The position numbers and the translations under genes were made by a program. From contig NZ_JAGFVL010000011.1 in the NCBI RefSeq assembly GCF_017599345.1, positions 37,373 to 101,372 on the forward strand: a DNA stretch of 64,000 nt, written 5' to 3'. Under the pieces are notes generated by a model, which did not search any database, was not told where the DNA came from, and worked only from the letters and a program-made list of their open reading frames with translations. This DNA is from Gracilibacillus suaedae (GTDB taxonomy: Bacteria > Bacillota > Bacilli > Bacillales > Amphibacillaceae). Positions 8,053-20,113 of this stretch are shown one piece after another (position 1 is the first letter of the stretch; every line of letters starts with the position of its first letter).

Positions 8053-8867
8053 AATGCTTCCAAAAACTCCTCATTATCTAATGGATATGTTGTAAATTGA
8101 TAATCATATTGCCGCTCTAATTCTATTGCTAACTCGACCGTTAATGGTAATGACAAGCCGATAGACTGCAGCCCTTGATAATCATTGAATAAATGATCTA
8201 CGGTAGTATCTTTATAAATCTGTCCTTGATTCATGACAATAACCCGATCAGTTAAGATAATCTCATGTAAATCATGGGTGATCATCACCATCGTAATCTC
8301 TAATTCTTCCTTCAGATCATGAATGGTCGACAGTATTTCCTTTCTACCTCTTGGGTCTAACATAGAGGTGGCTTCATCTAACAAAAGGATCTCTGGATAT
8401 GTCGCCATGACACTCGCAATCGCTACCCGTTGCTTCTGTCCACCTGAAAGGTTGTGTGGTTCATGATTTTGATAGTTTTCCATTCCGACCTGGGTTAAAG
8501 AAGTATGAATTCGCTCGATCATTTCCTTACGAGGTATACCACGGTTTTCCAGACCAAACGCTACATCGTCTCTTACCGTTGTTCCAACAAATTGATTTTC
8601 AGGGTTTTGAAACACCATTCCGATGTTCTGCCGTATCTCCCATACGTTAGAAGCGGTCAGCTTTCTGCCATTAACCAGGATATCCCCAGCTTGTGGTACT
8701 AGTAAACCATTTGCTAATTTTGCGATGGTCGATTTACCTGATCCGTTATGACCGATAATAGCAACAGTCTCATTTTCTTCTATCTTTAAATTGAACTTTT
8801 TTAATACCCATGGGGCATCTTCATTATATCGAAAATAAACATCACGAAATTCTATCGCAGTCATCAT
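8028..8867 (-). CDS. ecfA1: ECF transporter ATPase EcfA1
   Basis: The 279-residue ABC ATPase has Walker A GHNGSGKST, Q-loop VFQNPENQFVGTTV, signature LSGGQKQRVAIASVMA and Walker B ILLLDEATSMLDP. It is the first gene of the ecf-truA cluster. In Bacillus subtilis it follows rplQ closely; here about 1.5 kb of accessory DNA intervenes, so it needs its own promoter. A possible minus-strand TACAAT lies near 8918-8925, but the -35 is poor. Confidence 0.96.
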   Translation of the reverse strand: MMTAIEFRDVYFRYNEDAPWVLKKFNLKIEENETVAIIGHNGSGKSTIAKLANGLLVPQAGDILVNGRKLTASNVWEIRQNIGMVFQNPENQFVGTTVRDDVAFGLENRGIPRKEMIERIHTSLTQVGMENYQNHEPHNLSGGQKQRVAIASVMATYPEILLLDEATSMLDPRGRKEILSTIHDLKEELEITMVMITHDLHEIILTDRVIVMNQGQIYKDTTVDHLFNDYQGLQSIGLSLPLTVELAIELERQYDYQFTTYPLDNEEFLEALWTSNLKE

Positions 8868-9138
8868 TACTTCTCCTTAAAGTCATTATTTCCCGGGTAA
8901 TATTCATCAACGTCTATTGTATCATAATACACCCTTTATTAAGTTCTACAAATCTTGTTCCGGTTCATTTTTTTGAGATATTCTGATAGTGATTTTATTT
9001 TGATTCTCAAATTAAGAAAATTGACGTAGACCACTATTCTAGATAAACCCACCACTAACAAGAAATCAAATTGTTACATCTTTCCATTTATCATGATAAA
9101 ATGTAAATACATATCTTCAGCATTTAGGAGAGATGATT
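8868..9138. other. Divergent intergenic region, ecfA1 / small membrane protein
   Basis: This gap should hold two divergent promoters. On the plus strand TTACAT (9073-9078) and TAAAAT (9096-9101) are 17 bp apart and could serve the gene at 9139. The ecfA1 promoter is not clear. No coding or repeat feature is evident. Confidence 0.35.
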
Positions 9139-9594
9139 TTGAAAAATAACCGATTACTTTGGAAGCTTGTTGTAGTATTATTCATTATCATTGTGGGGAC
9201 TTTCATAGTAGATCAATGGAGAACAACTACTTATAAAGAAGTACTATCGGATTTAATTCCGGAAGATGAAGAAATTAGAGCAATTGACATTACCTATATT
9301 AACAATAATGAAGTCGGACGTGAACGGAAAGACATGTATCTTAACAACAATGATGAGATAATGAAAATAATGGAGCATTCTGCAAATATGAAATTAAAAA
9401 AAACAACACAACGAGGAAACCCAATATATTTAATGACAGTTAGAACTAGTAAAGGTGCTTATTCGATCAGTATTGATGATAAGGATAACCTATTTATCGA
9501 AGGAGATAGGTACAATTATCACATCATAAGTGATAACGAGTTGGTTAAAGCTATCGAATCATATGGAGATAAATGGGAAATAAGAGAAGGGTAA
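9139..9594 (+). CDS. Hypothetical membrane-anchored protein
   Basis: The product has a short basic N-terminus, one hydrophobic segment (WKLVVVLFIIIVGTFIV) and an extracytoplasmic domain of about 120 residues rich in charged and Asn/Asp residues, ending ESYGDKWEIREG. TTG at 9139 lies 8 nt after AGGAG (9126-9130) and fits better than ATG at 9133, which is only 2 nt away. No lipobox is visible. I do not recognise the family. It stands alone, opposite in strand to the ribosomal genes around it, inside an accessory insertion. Confidence 0.7.
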   Translation: MKNNRLLWKLVVVLFIIIVGTFIVDQWRTTTYKEVLSDLIPEDEEIRAIDITYINNNEVGRERKDMYLNNNDEIMKIMEHSANMKLKKTTQRGNPIYLMTVRTSKGAYSISIDDKDNLFIEGDRYNYHIISDNELVKAIESYGDKWEIREG

Positions 9595-9642
9595 TGTTTC
9601 ATCATCTTCTAAGCAGTGTTCAAGTGAGTACTCTATATTTCT

Positions 9643-9676
9643 AAAGAAAGAGGCCAATATACTAGCCTCTTTCCAA
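9643..9676. terminator. Bidirectional-type hairpin terminator
   Basis: GAAAGAGGC (9646-9654) pairs with GCCTCTTTC (9665-9673), a 9-bp stem with a 10-nt loop. The T-rich side is on the minus strand (TTTCTTT), but position suggests it also ends the plus-strand gene that stops at 9594. Confidence 0.55.
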
Positions 9677-9727
9677 AATCCCTAATCACAAGGAAGTCTC
9701 TTCTCTTAATTCGCCTATCTCCTCAAT

Positions 9728-10060
9728 TCATTCTTCTACTTCTTCTTTTATTTCTTTTGCTTCGGTATCTACTAGTGTTTTGTTTTCATCTCATAATGTA
9801 GCGTTTAAAGCTTCAAGTGCTTGTTTACGCTCATCCGAGATCTCTTCCAATTGAGTTAATTGTTCTTCTGGTATCCATTCTTCTTCCTTTAATAAGCTCA
9901 CAACAGAACGAAAACGATGCTCTTCTCGTGAAATAACAGCTGACCAATCACTGCTTATCTCACAAACTTTTTCTTGTTTTCGCATGATCTCCCAGCCAAC
10001 TGGTGCTAAGTTTACCGGTGCCCAGCTAATTAGGGAACGAGTGGAAGTTGATGACATCAA
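9728..10060 (-). pseudogene. Decayed ORF of unknown family
   Basis: A minus-strand frame reads APVGWEIMRKQEKVCEISSDW, then SREEHRFRSVVSLLKEEEW and a charged helical tail. It stops at a TGA (9791-9793) but continues in the same frame for 20 more codons (DENKTLVDTEAKEIKEEVEE) to a second TGA at 9728-9730. No convincing ribosome site precedes the possible TTG/ATG start near 10060. The continuity across the stop suggests a nonsense mutation in a once-functional gene. I do not recognise the product. Confidence 0.45.
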
Positions 10061-10110
10061 GACAATTTTACTTAGATGACACTAGAATTTTTTGGTAAAG
10101 AAAATGCAGA

Positions 10111-10289
10111 CGGACATTTAGTGCGTTATTTGATCAAATTATCACCATTTATCCATGTTGGCGGACATATAATCCTTTATTTGATGGTTTTTGGCCAAAA
10201 TTAACACAATTTTGGTTGAATAGCGGAATAGATGTCCACCAACTTAACAAAAACGGCATTATTGTCACAAATAGCGGAACCAATGTCCG
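10111..10289. repeat. Quartet of CGGACAT...TTATTTG repeat units
   Basis: Four related 24-bp units occur in 180 bp. Two are direct (10111-10134 and 10162-10185: CGGACAT ... TTATTTGAT) and two are inverted (10215-10238 and 10266-10289), whose complements read TGGACAT..TTCCGCTATTC and CGGACAT..TTCCGCTATTT. Spacing within each pair is about 51 bp. No coding frame is credible here. Confidence 0.7.
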
Positions 10290-10340
10290 GCAACGGCATT
10301 CGTAGTTTTTGTGAAGAGACTTCAATTCTTTTAATTCAAC

Positions 10341-10387
10341 AAAAAAAGGGCTTGGATGCACCTCTTAAAGAGATCTGCTCCTGCCCT
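10341..10387 (-). terminator. Terminator of the alpha operon after rplQ
   Basis: On the minus strand AAGGGC (about 10388-10383) pairs with GCCCTT before a run of seven T (plus-strand A run 10341-10347); an inner CTCTT/AAGAG stem extends the structure. Confidence 0.75.
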
Positions 10388-10412
10388 TGCCTTGCTTTGC
10401 TTTGCTATGGAA

Positions 10413-10766
10413 TTATACTAACTCGATTACTGCCATTTCAGCTCCGTCACCGCGACGAGGTCCTAATTTCAGCACTCTTGTATATCCACCTTGGCGATCT
10501 TCGTAGCGACCTGCAATGTCGTTGAAAAGCTTTTGTACAGCATCTTCGTTTTCGTTCGCTTCAGCATTGTATAAGAAAGATGCAGCTTGACGACGTGCGT
10601 GAAGGTCACCGCGCTTACCAAGTGTAATCATTTTGTCAACAACTGAGCGTAGTTCTTTAGCCTTTGCTTCTGTTGTTTCTAAACGTTCATGGATAATAAG
10701 GTCCGTTGCTAAACCTCGAAGCAAAGCCATACGTTGATCCGTTGTACGTCCTAATTTTCTAGCCAT
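10413..10766 (-). CDS. rplQ: Ribosomal protein L17 (bL17)
   Basis: The 117-residue protein starts [23 protein letters not shown] and ends [12 protein letters not shown], typical of L17, which lies near the peptide exit tunnel of the 50S subunit. It follows rpoA by 43 nt and ends the alpha operon. Confidence 0.98.
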   Translation of the reverse strand: MARKLGRTTDQRMALLRGLATDLIIHERLETTEAKAKELRSVVDKMITLGKRGDLHARRQAASFLYNAEANENEDAVQKLFNDIAGRYEDRQGGYTRVLKLGPRRGDGAEMAVIELV

Positions 10767-10809
10767 GGAATATCCCTCCTTCGTTCGAAATCTCTAAAAG
10801 GTGTTGTGA

Positions 10810-11754
10810 TTAATCTTCGTTTCGTAGTCCAAGACCTAGATCTTCTAATTTATGCTTCACTTCTTCTAGTGATTTACGACCTAAGTTTCGCACCTTCATC
10901 ATATCTTCTTCTGATTTATGAGCTAATTCCTGTACAGTATTAATTCCTGCTCGTTTCAAGCAGTTATAAGACCTTACAGATAAATCAAGCTCTTCGATTG
11001 TCATTTCAAGAACTTTTTCTTTTTGGTCTTCTTCTTTCTCGATCATAATTTCAGCGTTTTTCGCTTCGTCTGTTAAACCAACAAAAATATTCATATGTTC
11101 CGTGAAGATTTTAGCTCCTAGAGAAACTGCTTCTTCAGGACGAATACTTCCATCTGTTAACACATCAAAAGTAAGCTTATCATAATTGGCATCTTCACCA
11201 ACACGGGTATTTTCTACTTGATAGGTTACTTTTGAAACTGGAGTGAAGATAGAGTCCACTGGAATAACACCAATAGGACGATCCTCATGGTTATTAGAGT
11301 CAGCTGGGCGGTATCCTCGGCCGCTTTGAGCTGAAATTTTCATTTTTAAATGGCCATTACTACCAACCGTAGCAATATGAAGATCCGGATTTAAAATTTC
11401 GACATCACTATCAAAAATGATATCCGCAGCCGTAACTTTCCCTTCTCCCTGTACATCTACTTCAAGTGTTTTCTCTTCATCTGAATAGATTTTAAGAGCT
11501 AGTTTCTTTAAGTTTAAGATAATAGTTGTCACATCTTCGACAACACCTTCAACCGTCGAAAACTCATGTAACGCTCCATCAATTTGAACAGATGTAACAG
11601 CAGCGCCAGGAAGTGAAGATAATAGGATACGACGCAAGGAGTTACCAAGTGTAGTACCATAACCACGCTCTAGTGGTTCTACAACGAATTTGCCATAATT
11701 AGCATCATCACTGATTTCTACTGTTTCTATTTTTGGTTTTTCAATTTCGATCAT
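10810..11754 (-). CDS. rpoA: RNA polymerase alpha subunit
   Basis: The 314-residue protein has an N-terminal dimerisation domain ([18 protein letters not shown] near residues 37-54) and a C-terminal domain with the HhH segments [18 protein letters not shown] and [16 protein letters not shown], which contacts UP elements and activators. Length matches Bacillus alpha. AGAGGAGGG lies just upstream. The rpsK-rpoA gap is 205 bp, holding a perfect hairpin and a possible internal promoter. Confidence 0.98.
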   Translation of the reverse strand: MIEIEKPKIETVEISDDANYGKFVVEPLERGYGTTLGNSLRRILLSSLPGAAVTSVQIDGALHEFSTVEGVVEDVTTIILNLKKLALKIYSDEEKTLEVDVQGEGKVTAADIIFDSDVEILNPDLHIATVGSNGHLKMKISAQSGRGYRPADSNNHEDRPIGVIPVDSIFTPVSKVTYQVENTRVGEDANYDKLTFDVLTDGSIRPEEAVSLGAKIFTEHMNIFVGLTDEAKNAEIMIEKEEDQKEKVLEMTIEELDLSVRSYNCLKRAGINTVQELAHKSEEDMMKVRNLGRKSLEEVKHKLEDLGLGLRNED

Positions 11755-11786
11755 CTATTAAACCCTCCTCTAAAACGTCGAAACCC

Positions 11787-11809
11787 CGGTTAGACTCAGG
11801 GTCTAACCG
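11787..11809 (-). promoter_or_regulatory. Perfect hairpin in the rpoA leader
   Basis: CGGTTAGAC (11787-11795) and GTCTAACCG (11801-11809) form a 9-bp stem with a 5-nt loop, 33 nt before the rpoA start. No U-tract follows on the minus strand, so it is more likely an RNA stability, processing or protein-binding element than a terminator. Confidence 0.55.
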
Positions 11810-11916
11810 AAATTCCCCAGGTAGGCAGTTCCCGTTTCTGCACTATGCAATTGTGATTTTGTGTCTGTCGAAAGCAATGGTGTCATTAATAAACATCTAA
11901 AAAACTTTATTAAGCT

Positions 11917-11945
11917 ATCATAAACCATTATAGACAGATTAACAA
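11917..11945 (-). promoter_or_regulatory. Possible internal promoter of rpoA-rplQ
   Basis: On the minus strand TTGTTA (11945-11940) and TATGAT (11922-11917) are 17 bp apart, between rpsK and rpoA. Confidence 0.45.
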
Positions 11946-11959
11946 ATAATATACTGTGA

Positions 11960-12349
11960 TTATACTCGACGACGTTTTGGCGGGCGACAACCATTGTGAG
12001 GAACTGGTGTTACATCACGAATGGCAGTTACTTCAATACCTGCTGCTTGAAGTGAACGGATTGCTGCTTCACGTCCAGCACCAGGTCCTTTCACTGTAAC
12101 CTCTAAAGATTTTACACCGTGATCCTGAGCCGCTTTTGCTGCAGCTTCAGCAGCCATTTGCGCTGCGAAAGGAGTAGATTTACGAGAACCTTTGAAACCT
12201 AGCGCTCCTGCGCTGCTCCAGCTAACCGCGTTTCCTTGAACATCAGTAATCGTTACGATTGTGTTATTGAATGTAGAACGAATATGTGCAATACCCGTGT
12301 CTATATTCTTTTTCACACGACGTTTACGTGTATTAGTTTTACGAGCCAT
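11960..12349 (-). CDS. rpsK: Ribosomal protein S11 (uS11)
   Basis: The 129-residue protein starts [19 protein letters not shown], contains [18 protein letters not shown] and ends PPKRRRV, all diagnostic of S11 on the 30S platform beside the mRNA exit. It lies 23 nt after rpsM. Confidence 0.98.
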   Translation of the reverse strand: MARKTNTRKRRVKKNIDTGIAHIRSTFNNTIVTITDVQGNAVSWSSAGALGFKGSRKSTPFAAQMAAEAAAKAAQDHGVKSLEVTVKGPGAGREAAIRSLQAAGIEVTAIRDVTPVPHNGCRPPKRRRV

Positions 12350-12372
12350 AAGTAAGCAAACCTCCTTTTATC

Positions 12373-12738
12373 TTATTTCTTTTTGTTAGCCATTGTTTTT
12401 CTTGGACCTTTACGAGTACGTGAGTTGTTTTTCGTTTTTTGTCCTCGAACAGGTAAACCTCGGCGATGACGTACACCACGATAGGAACCAATTTCAATCA
12501 GACGCTTAATGTTTAAGGATACTTCACGACGAAGGTCACCTTCTACAGTATAGCTGTCAATTGTTTGACGAATTTGACCTAATTCTTCTTCTGTTAAATC
12601 ACGAACACGAGTGTCCTCATTAACACCAGCTTCTTCCAATACTTTCTTAGCAGTTGTTTTTCCAATACCGTAAATATAGGTTAAAGCAATCACTACGCGT
12701 TTATCACGCGGAACATCTACACCAGCAATACGTGCCAT
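12373..12738 (-). CDS. rpsM: Ribosomal protein S13 (uS13)
   Basis: The 121-residue protein starts [19 protein letters not shown] with an HhH segment ([14 protein letters not shown]) and the basic tail [18 protein letters not shown]13 sits in the 30S head and contacts P-site tRNA and L5. It lies 17 nt after rpmJ. Confidence 0.98.
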   Translation of the reverse strand: MARIAGVDVPRDKRVVIALTYIYGIGKTTAKKVLEEAGVNEDTRVRDLTEEELGQIRQTIDSYTVEGDLRREVSLNIKRLIEIGSYRGVRHRRGLPVRGQKTKNNSRTRKGPRKTMANKKK

Positions 12739-12755
12739 AGAGTGATTACACCTCC

Positions 12756-12899
<144 letters not shown>

Positions 12900-13118
12900 T
12901 TATTTATAACGGTACGTAATACGACCTCTTGTTAAATCATATGGAGAAAGTTCAACCGTTACTTTGTCACCAGGTAAAATTCGAATGAAGTGCATTCTAA
13001 TTTTACCAGAAACATGTGCTAACACGGTGTGACCATTCTCTAGTTCTACTTTAAACATTGCATTCGGTAATGTATCAATTACCGTACCTTCGACTTCAAT
13101 TGCATCGTCTTTCGCCAT
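12900..13118 (-). CDS. infA: Translation initiation factor IF-1
   Basis: The 72-residue OB-fold protein starts [20 protein letters not shown] and ends [15 protein letters not shown]-1 occupies the 30S A site during initiation. Its start overlaps the end of the upstream KOW-domain gene by 23 nt. Confidence 0.98.
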   Translation of the reverse strand: MAKDDAIEVEGTVIDTLPNAMFKVELENGHTVLAHVSGKIRMHFIRILPGDKVTVELSPYDLTRGRITYRYK

Positions 13119-13431
13119 CGAGTTGATCTCCCTTCTTCAAATCTGTCTTCGTTTCTTCGACAAATTTATTAATAGCATAACGCAATTTACCATTGGTTAC
13201 GCGCCCTGTTTCGAGAAGGCTTCTTTGAACTTCAGGAGATATAAAGCTTGTGTACGCAACATGATGCACATTCTTCTTCTTTGGTCGATCATATTTGCGT
13301 TTATCTCCATCCGCCAACAACACAAAACGACTGTCTACTCTTCCAATTACAATTGCAAACTGACCTGCTTCGCGTCCCTGTAGGATTTGAACAACCTGAC
13401 CTAATTCCGGATAACTCTCCGTCTCGCTCAA
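13096..13431 (-). CDS. KOW-domain RNA-binding protein (YbzG-like)
   Basis: The 111-residue product starts from TTG and reads [20 protein letters not shown], with an N-terminal KOW-like motif ([20 protein letters not shown]) also found in L14e/L6e proteins. AGGTGATGA precedes the TTG, and a stop just upstream in frame rules out a longer start. Bacillus subtilis has a similar gene (ybzG) between map and infA. A role in ribosome assembly is plausible but not shown. Confidence 0.85.
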   Translation of the reverse strand: MSETESYPELGQVVQILQGREAGQFAIVIGRVDSRFVLLADGDKRKYDRPKKKNVHHVAYTSFISPEVQRSLLETGRVTNGKLRYAINKFVEETKTDLKKGDQLDGERRCN

Positions 13432-13511
13432 CCATCATCACCTTCATTTAGGTTTTACGTTATACCTATTTTCATTGTTAGTAACATTATACCAACTTTG
13501 GCGACATTTCA

Positions 13512-15500
<1,989 letters not shown>

Positions 15501-15501
<1 letters not shown>

Positions 15502-15938
15502 TAAATCACCTCAGTTTGACCGCCCGCTGCTTCAATTGCATCTTTAGCTGAAGCAGAAAACTTATGAGCTTTTACGGTTAATTTCTTTTCTAACGTGCCG
15601 TTTCCAAGAATCTTAACACCAGATTTGACCTTGCTAATGGTACCAGTCTCAAGTAAAAGCTCAGGTGTCACTTCGGTACCTTCGTCAAAATTATTCAATG
15701 TTTCAAGGTTAACAATTGCGAAGTCTTTACGGTTGATGTTTGTAAAACCTCGCTTCGGTATACGTTGGAATAGTGGCATTTGTCCACCTTCAAATCCTGG
15801 ACGTACACCTCCACCAGAACGTGCCTTTTGACCTTTGTGACCACGCCCAGATGTTTTACCATTACCTGATGACATACCACGACCAACGCGGTTGCGTTGT
15901 TTCTTCGCTTGTGATGGTTTTAATTCATGAAGTTTCAT
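15501..15938 (-). CDS. rplO: Ribosomal protein L15 (uL15)
   Basis: The 145-residue protein starts [20 protein letters not shown] and has the Gly-rich [20 protein letters not shown] segment of L15, an early 50S assembly protein. It is coupled to secY by a 1-nt overlap. Confidence 0.98.
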
Positions 15939-15968
15939 GCGAGCACCTCCTCTTTACAACAATTTTTA

Positions 15969-16151
15969 TTAAACTTCTTTCACGTCAACTAAATGTGATA
16001 CTTTGTTAATCATGCCTCGCACGACAGGAGTATCTTCACGGACTACTGATTGATGAATCTTTTTAAGACCTAGTGTTTGAACAGTAGCTTTTTGTACTTC
16101 TGATCTACCGATGACACTGCGTTTGAGGGTAATTTCTATCTTATTAGACAT
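15969..16151 (-). CDS. rpmD: Ribosomal protein L30 (uL30)
   Basis: The 60-residue protein begins [20 protein letters not shown] and contains [11 protein letters not shown], typical of bacterial L30. It lies 13 nt after rpsE. Confidence 0.98.
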   Translation of the reverse strand: MSNKIEITLKRSVIGRSEVQKATVQTLGLKKIHQSVVREDTPVVRGMINKVSHLVDVKEV

Positions 16152-16164
16152 TTCGTTTCCCTCC

Positions 16165-16671
16165 TTATCCTAACAATTCTTCTACAGACTTGCCACGAAG
16201 TTTTGCCACTTCTTCAGCACGTTTTAATTCGCTAAGTCCATTGATTGTTGCCCGAACCATGTTGATTGGTGTGTTAGAACCTAGTGATTTAGATAAAATA
16301 TCACCTACACCAGCTAGTTCTAATACGGCACGTACAGGTCCACCTGCGATAACTCCGGTACCTTCAATAGCTGGTTTCATTAAGATGTTACCAGCTCCGA
16401 ACTGACCGTGAATTTCGTGTGGAATTGTAGTACCAACGATCGGTACATTGACTAAGTTTTTCTTTGCATCATCAATTGCCTTTTTAATAGCATCTGGTAC
16501 CTCTTGTGCTTTACCAGTACCAAATCCTACATGGCCATTTTTATCTCCGACTACTACCAATGCAGCAAAACGAAAACGACGTCCACCTTTTACAACTTTT
16601 GCTACACGGTTGATTGTTACAACGCGTTCTTCTAAATCTAATTTGTTTGGGTCGATGTTAGTACGCAACAT
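16165..16671 (-). CDS. rpsE: Ribosomal protein S5 (uS5)
   Basis: The 168-residue protein has the double-stranded RNA-binding-like N-terminal domain ([20 protein letters not shown]) and C-terminal segment [20 protein letters not shown]5 affects decoding fidelity and is the classical spectinomycin-resistance site; the VKGGRRFRF loop looks unaltered. Confidence 0.98.
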   Translation of the reverse strand: MLRTNIDPNKLDLEERVVTINRVAKVVKGGRRFRFAALVVVGDKNGHVGFGTGKAQEVPDAIKKAIDDAKKNLVNVPIVGTTIPHEIHGQFGAGNILMKPAIEGTGVIAGGPVRAVLELAGVGDILSKSLGSNTPINMVRATINGLSELKRAEEVAKLRGKSVEELLG

Positions 16672-16689
16672 ATGTCCCTCCTTTTTTGA

Positions 16690-17052
16690 TTAAAATTCAA
16701 GACCTGCTTCGCGAGCAGCATCTGCTAGAGATTTAACTCGACCATGATATAAATATCCACCACGATCAAAAACAACATTTGTCAATCCTTTATCGATTGC
16801 ACGTTTAGCGATAAGCTCTCCAACTTGCTTAGCAGCTTCTACATTTCCTGTTGCTTCTAAGTTTAACTCATTATCTACCGTAGATGCACTAACTAATGTT
16901 ACATTGTTAACATCATCGATTAGTTGTGCGTAGATGTGTTTATTTGAACGAAATACGTTTAGACGCGGGCGTTCCTGTGTTCCGAATAGGTTCTTACGGA
17001 TACGCTGATGTCTTTTTTTACGTACACTATTTTTATCAGGCTTTGTGATCAT
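16690..17052 (-). CDS. rplR: Ribosomal protein L18 (uL18)
   Basis: The 120-residue protein starts [20 protein letters not shown] and ends [13 protein letters not shown]; it binds 5S rRNA in the central protuberance with L5. It lies 32 nt after rplF and 18 nt before rpsE. Confidence 0.98.
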   Translation of the reverse strand: MITKPDKNSVRKKRHQRIRKNLFGTQERPRLNVFRSNKHIYAQLIDDVNNVTLVSASTVDNELNLEATGNVEAAKQVGELIAKRAIDKGLTNVVFDRGGYLYHGRVKSLADAAREAGLEF

Positions 17053-17084
17053 CTAGGTCACTCCTTTCTGCTTGCTACGTAAAC

Positions 17085-17621
17085 TTACTTAGCAGTTTTA
17101 CCTTCTTTACGACGTACATATTCACCTTCATAACGGATACCTTTACCTTTATACGGCTCAGGTGGGCGAATAGCGCGGATGTTTGCTGCAACAGCACCAA
17201 CTAATTCTTTGTCGATACCTTTAACAACTACTTTTGTATTAGCTGGAACTTCAATGTCGATACCGTCAACTGGTTCCACTTCTACCGGGTGAGAATAACC
17301 AGCATTAACAACAAGTTTATTTCCTTGTTTTTGCGCACGGTATCCTACACCTTGAATTTCAAGAGCTTTTTCGAAACCTTTATGGACACCTTCAACCATA
17401 TTACCGATTAGGCTTCGAGTTGTACCGTGTAATGCCTTGTGCTGTTTTGAGTCACTTGGACGCTCAACAGTCAACACATTATCCTCAATATTTATTTTCA
17501 TTTCACTGTCAAAAGAACGGCTTAATTCACCTTTTGGTCCTTTAACAGTAATGTTGTTTCCGTCTACTTTGATTTCCACACCTTCTGGAATCTCTAAAAG
17601 TTTTAAACCTATACGAGACAT
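17085..17621 (-). CDS. rplF: Ribosomal protein L6 (uL6)
   Basis: The 178-residue protein starts [17 protein letters not shown] and has the C-terminal signature [16 protein letters not shown]6 lies near the factor-binding site of the 50S subunit. The usual MSRIGKK start is changed to MSRIGLK, a minor variation. Confidence 0.98.
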   Translation of the reverse strand: MSRIGLKLLEIPEGVEIKVDGNNITVKGPKGELSRSFDSEMKINIEDNVLTVERPSDSKQHKALHGTTRSLIGNMVEGVHKGFEKALEIQGVGYRAQKQGNKLVVNAGYSHPVEVEPVDGIDIEVPANTKVVVKGIDKELVGAVAANIRAIRPPEPYKGKGIRYEGEYVRRKEGKTAK

Positions 17622-17652
17622 GCTACTACACCTCCTGTCTTCTAAGAATATC

Positions 17653-18051
17653 TTACCAAATATATGCTAGCACTTCGCCACCGATTGCTTGTGCACGTGC
17701 TTCTTTATCAGATAATACCCCTTTTGAAGTAGAAACGATCGCAATACCTAAACCATTCAATACTTTAGGAAGCTCTTCTGCTTTTGCATAAACACGTAAA
17801 CCTGGTTTGCTGATTCGTTTTAAACCTGAGATTACACGTTCTTCGTTTGTACCATACTTCAAAAAGATACGAAGGATTCCTTGTTTGTTATCCTCAACAT
17901 ACTCATAGTCACGGATAAACCCTTCACGTTTTAAAATATCTGCAATTTCTTTCTTAAGTTTCGACGCTGGGAACTCCAATTTCTCATGGCGAACCATGTT
18001 AGCGTTACGAATACGAGTAAGCATATCTGCAATTGGATCTGTCATAACCAT
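17653..18051 (-). CDS. rpsH: Ribosomal protein S8 (uS8)
   Basis: The 132-residue protein starts [22 protein letters not shown] at 18051 is 9 nt after AGGAGG, with ATG 18045 as the alternative. The conserved [13 protein letters not shown] segment near the C-terminus binds 16S helix 21. In E. coli S8 autoregulates the spc operon; no such mRNA site is obvious here. Confidence 0.97.
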   Translation of the reverse strand: MVMTDPIADMLTRIRNANMVRHEKLEFPASKLKKEIADILKREGFIRDYEYVEDNKQGILRIFLKYGTNEERVISGLKRISKPGLRVYAKAEELPKVLNGLGIAIVSTSKGVLSDKEARAQAIGGEVLAYIW

Positions 18052-18081
18052 TTCTCATTACCTCCTTCCCTAAACGGGGAT

Positions 18082-18279
<198 letters not shown>

Positions 18280-18296
18280 TTATTTTAGCTTTTCGC

Positions 18297-18839
18297 TTAT
18301 TTTTGGAAAGGCATGCCAAGTTGTGTTAAGAGTTCTGCAGCTTCTTCGTCAGAATCAGCTGTTGTAACGATAACAACGTCCATCCCTCTCACTTTGTTTA
18401 CTTGGTCATAATTAATTTCTGGGAAAATTAATTGTTCTTTTACACCTAAAGTGTAGTTACCACGGCCATCAAATGCTTTTTTAGAGATACCACGGAAGTC
18501 ACGTACACGTGGTAGTGATATATCGATAAGCTTTTGAAGGAAGTCATACATACGCTCACCGCGCAATGTTACCTTCGCACCGATTGGCATTCCTTCACGT
18601 AAACGGAAGCCTGCGATTGATTTCTTTGCTTTTGTTACAACAGGTTTTTGACCAGTGATTTGTGCCAATTCTTCTACTGCAGCATCAAGTGCCTTAGAGT
18701 TTTGCACTGCATCACCAACACCCATGTTCACAACAATTTTTTCGACCTTTGGTACTTCCATTACGGATTCATAATTAAATTTTTCAACTAATGAAGAAAC
18801 AATTTCATTATTGTACTTTTCTTTTAAAGTGTTCATCAC
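18297..18839 (-). CDS. rplE: Ribosomal protein L5 (uL5)
   Basis: The 180-residue protein contains [14 protein letters not shown] (about 30-43) and [17 protein letters not shown], standard L5 blocks; it binds 5S rRNA and bridges to S13. It lies 24 nt after rplX. Confidence 0.98.
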   Translation of the reverse strand: MMNTLKEKYNNEIVSSLVEKFNYESVMEVPKVEKIVVNMGVGDAVQNSKALDAAVEELAQITGQKPVVTKAKKSIAGFRLREGMPIGAKVTLRGERMYDFLQKLIDISLPRVRDFRGISKKAFDGRGNYTLGVKEQLIFPEINYDQVNKVRGMDVVIVTTADSDEEAAELLTQLGMPFQK

Positions 18840-18863
18840 GTAAACCTCCTTTCACCGCTAAGA

Positions 18864-19175
18864 CTATTTATCTAAAGATTCACCAGATTTTTTAGCGATA
18901 CGAACTTTCTTTCCATCACGTACTTCATATCCAACACGAGTTGGTTCGCCAGATTTAGGATCTAATGGCATTACATTGGATACATGAATCGCTGCTTCTT
19001 GATTCAAGATACCACCTTGTGGGTTTTCCTGAGAAGGCTTTGCGTGTTTCTTCACAACATTAACACCTTCTACAAGCACACGATCTTTTTTCGGAAATGC
19101 AGCTAAAACAGTACCCTGCTTTCCTTTATCTTTACCTGTAATTACTTGTACTTTATCACCTTTTTTGACATGCAT
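18864..19175 (-). CDS. rplX: Ribosomal protein L24 (uL24)
   Basis: The 103-residue protein starts [20 protein letters not shown], a KOW motif, and contains [19 protein letters not shown]24 initiates 50S assembly near the exit tunnel. Confidence 0.98.
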   Translation of the reverse strand: MHVKKGDKVQVITGKDKGKQGTVLAAFPKKDRVLVEGVNVVKKHAKPSQENPQGGILNQEAAIHVSNVMPLDPKSGEPTRVGYEVRDGKKVRIAKKSGESLDK

Positions 19176-19214
19176 GCTATCCGCACCTCCTTACACGGTT
19201 TTTCCGTAACGTGC

Positions 19215-19583
19215 TTATAATACTTCTGGAGCTAGAGATACGATTTTCATGAATTTCGCATCACGCAATTCACGTGCAACTGGTCCAAAAATACGAGTAC
19301 CTCTTGGACTTTGGTCATCACGAACGATGACAGCTGCATTCTCATCAAATCGAATATAAGAACCATCTTTACGTCTTACTCCGCTCTTAGAACGTACAAT
19401 TACTGCTTTTACGACTTCACCTTTTTTAACAACGCCCCCAGGTGTTGCTTGTTTTACCGAGCAAACAATTACATCACCAATGTTCGCTGTTTTACGACCA
19501 GAACCACCTAGTACTTTAATCGCTTGTACTTCACGAGCACCAGAGTTATCTGCTACTTTTAAACGAGATTCTTGTTGGATCAT
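19215..19583 (-). CDS. rplN: Ribosomal protein L14 (uL14)
   Basis: The 122-residue protein starts [19 protein letters not shown] and ends [11 protein letters not shown], the invariant termini of L14, which forms part of bridge B8 and binds the silencing factor RsfS in bacteria that have it. Confidence 0.98.
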   Translation of the reverse strand: MIQQESRLKVADNSGAREVQAIKVLGGSGRKTANIGDVIVCSVKQATPGGVVKKGEVVKAVIVRSKSGVRRKDGSYIRFDENAAVIVRDDQSPRGTRIFGPVARELRDAKFMKIVSLAPEVL

Positions 19584-19626
19584 ATTCGTGTACCCTCCCT
19601 TCGGAACTTATCCGAGCGAACTTAAA

Positions 19627-19890
19627 TTAAATAATTACTGCTTCTTCCACAACTTCAACTAGACGGAAACGTTTTGTTTTAGATTGTGGCTTAGTTTCCA
19701 TGATTCGTACAACATCGCCGATTTTTGCTTGATTGTTTTCATCATGTGCTTTGAATTTTTTAGAGTATCTAACACGTTTGCCATATAAAGTGTGAAATTT
19801 ATATGTCTCAACTACAACAGTGATTGTCTTATCCATTTTGTCAGATACGACACGTCCGGTATAGACCTTACGATTATTACGCTCACTCAT
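19627..19890 (-). CDS. rpsQ: Ribosomal protein S17 (uS17)
   Basis: The 87-residue OB-fold protein starts [20 protein letters not shown] and contains [17 protein letters not shown]. It is a primary 16S-binding protein and lies 22 nt after rpmC. Confidence 0.98.
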   Translation of the reverse strand: MSERNNRKVYTGRVVSDKMDKTITVVVETYKFHTLYGKRVRYSKKFKAHDENNQAKIGDVVRIMETKPQSKTKRFRLVEVVEEAVII

Positions 19891-19912
19891 CTGAGGCTAA
19901 CCTCCTTTATTA

Positions 19913-20113
19913 TCAGTTATTTACGCTTAGCTCTCTTTCGCGAACAACAGTCTTCATACGTGCAATGGACTTACGCACTTCGCGTAGACGTGCTGTGTTT
20001 TCCAACTGACCTGTTGCAAGTTGGAAACGCAAATTAAAAAGCTCTTCTTTTAATGACTTGATCTTTTGTTCAATTTCGGCAGTGGTTAGTTCTCTAATTT
20101 CATTAGCCTTCAT
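19913..20113 (-). CDS. rpmC: Ribosomal protein L29 (uL29)
   Basis: The 66-residue helical protein starts [20 protein letters not shown] 20113 follows GGTGGTGA, so an in-frame extension to 20128 is not used. Its start lies 11 nt inside the end of rplP, which suggests coupling. Confidence 0.97.
   Translation of the reverse strand: MKANEIRELTTAEIEQKIKSLKEELFNLRFQLATGQLENTARLREVRKSIARMKTVVRERELSVNN

Noticed and set aside
10111..10289. CRISPR-like array
   Set aside because: Only four units in mixed orientation, with no conserved repeat-spacer pattern and no cas genes.
10149..10525. 70- and 97-codon frames over the repeat quartet and rplQ end
   Set aside because: They cover the repeats, the terminator and antisense rplQ; no coding signal.
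11803..11994. 63-codon minus-strand frame across the rpsK-rpoA gap
   Set aside because: It overlaps the 3' end of rpsK in another frame, has no ribosome site, and its translation has no recognisable pattern.
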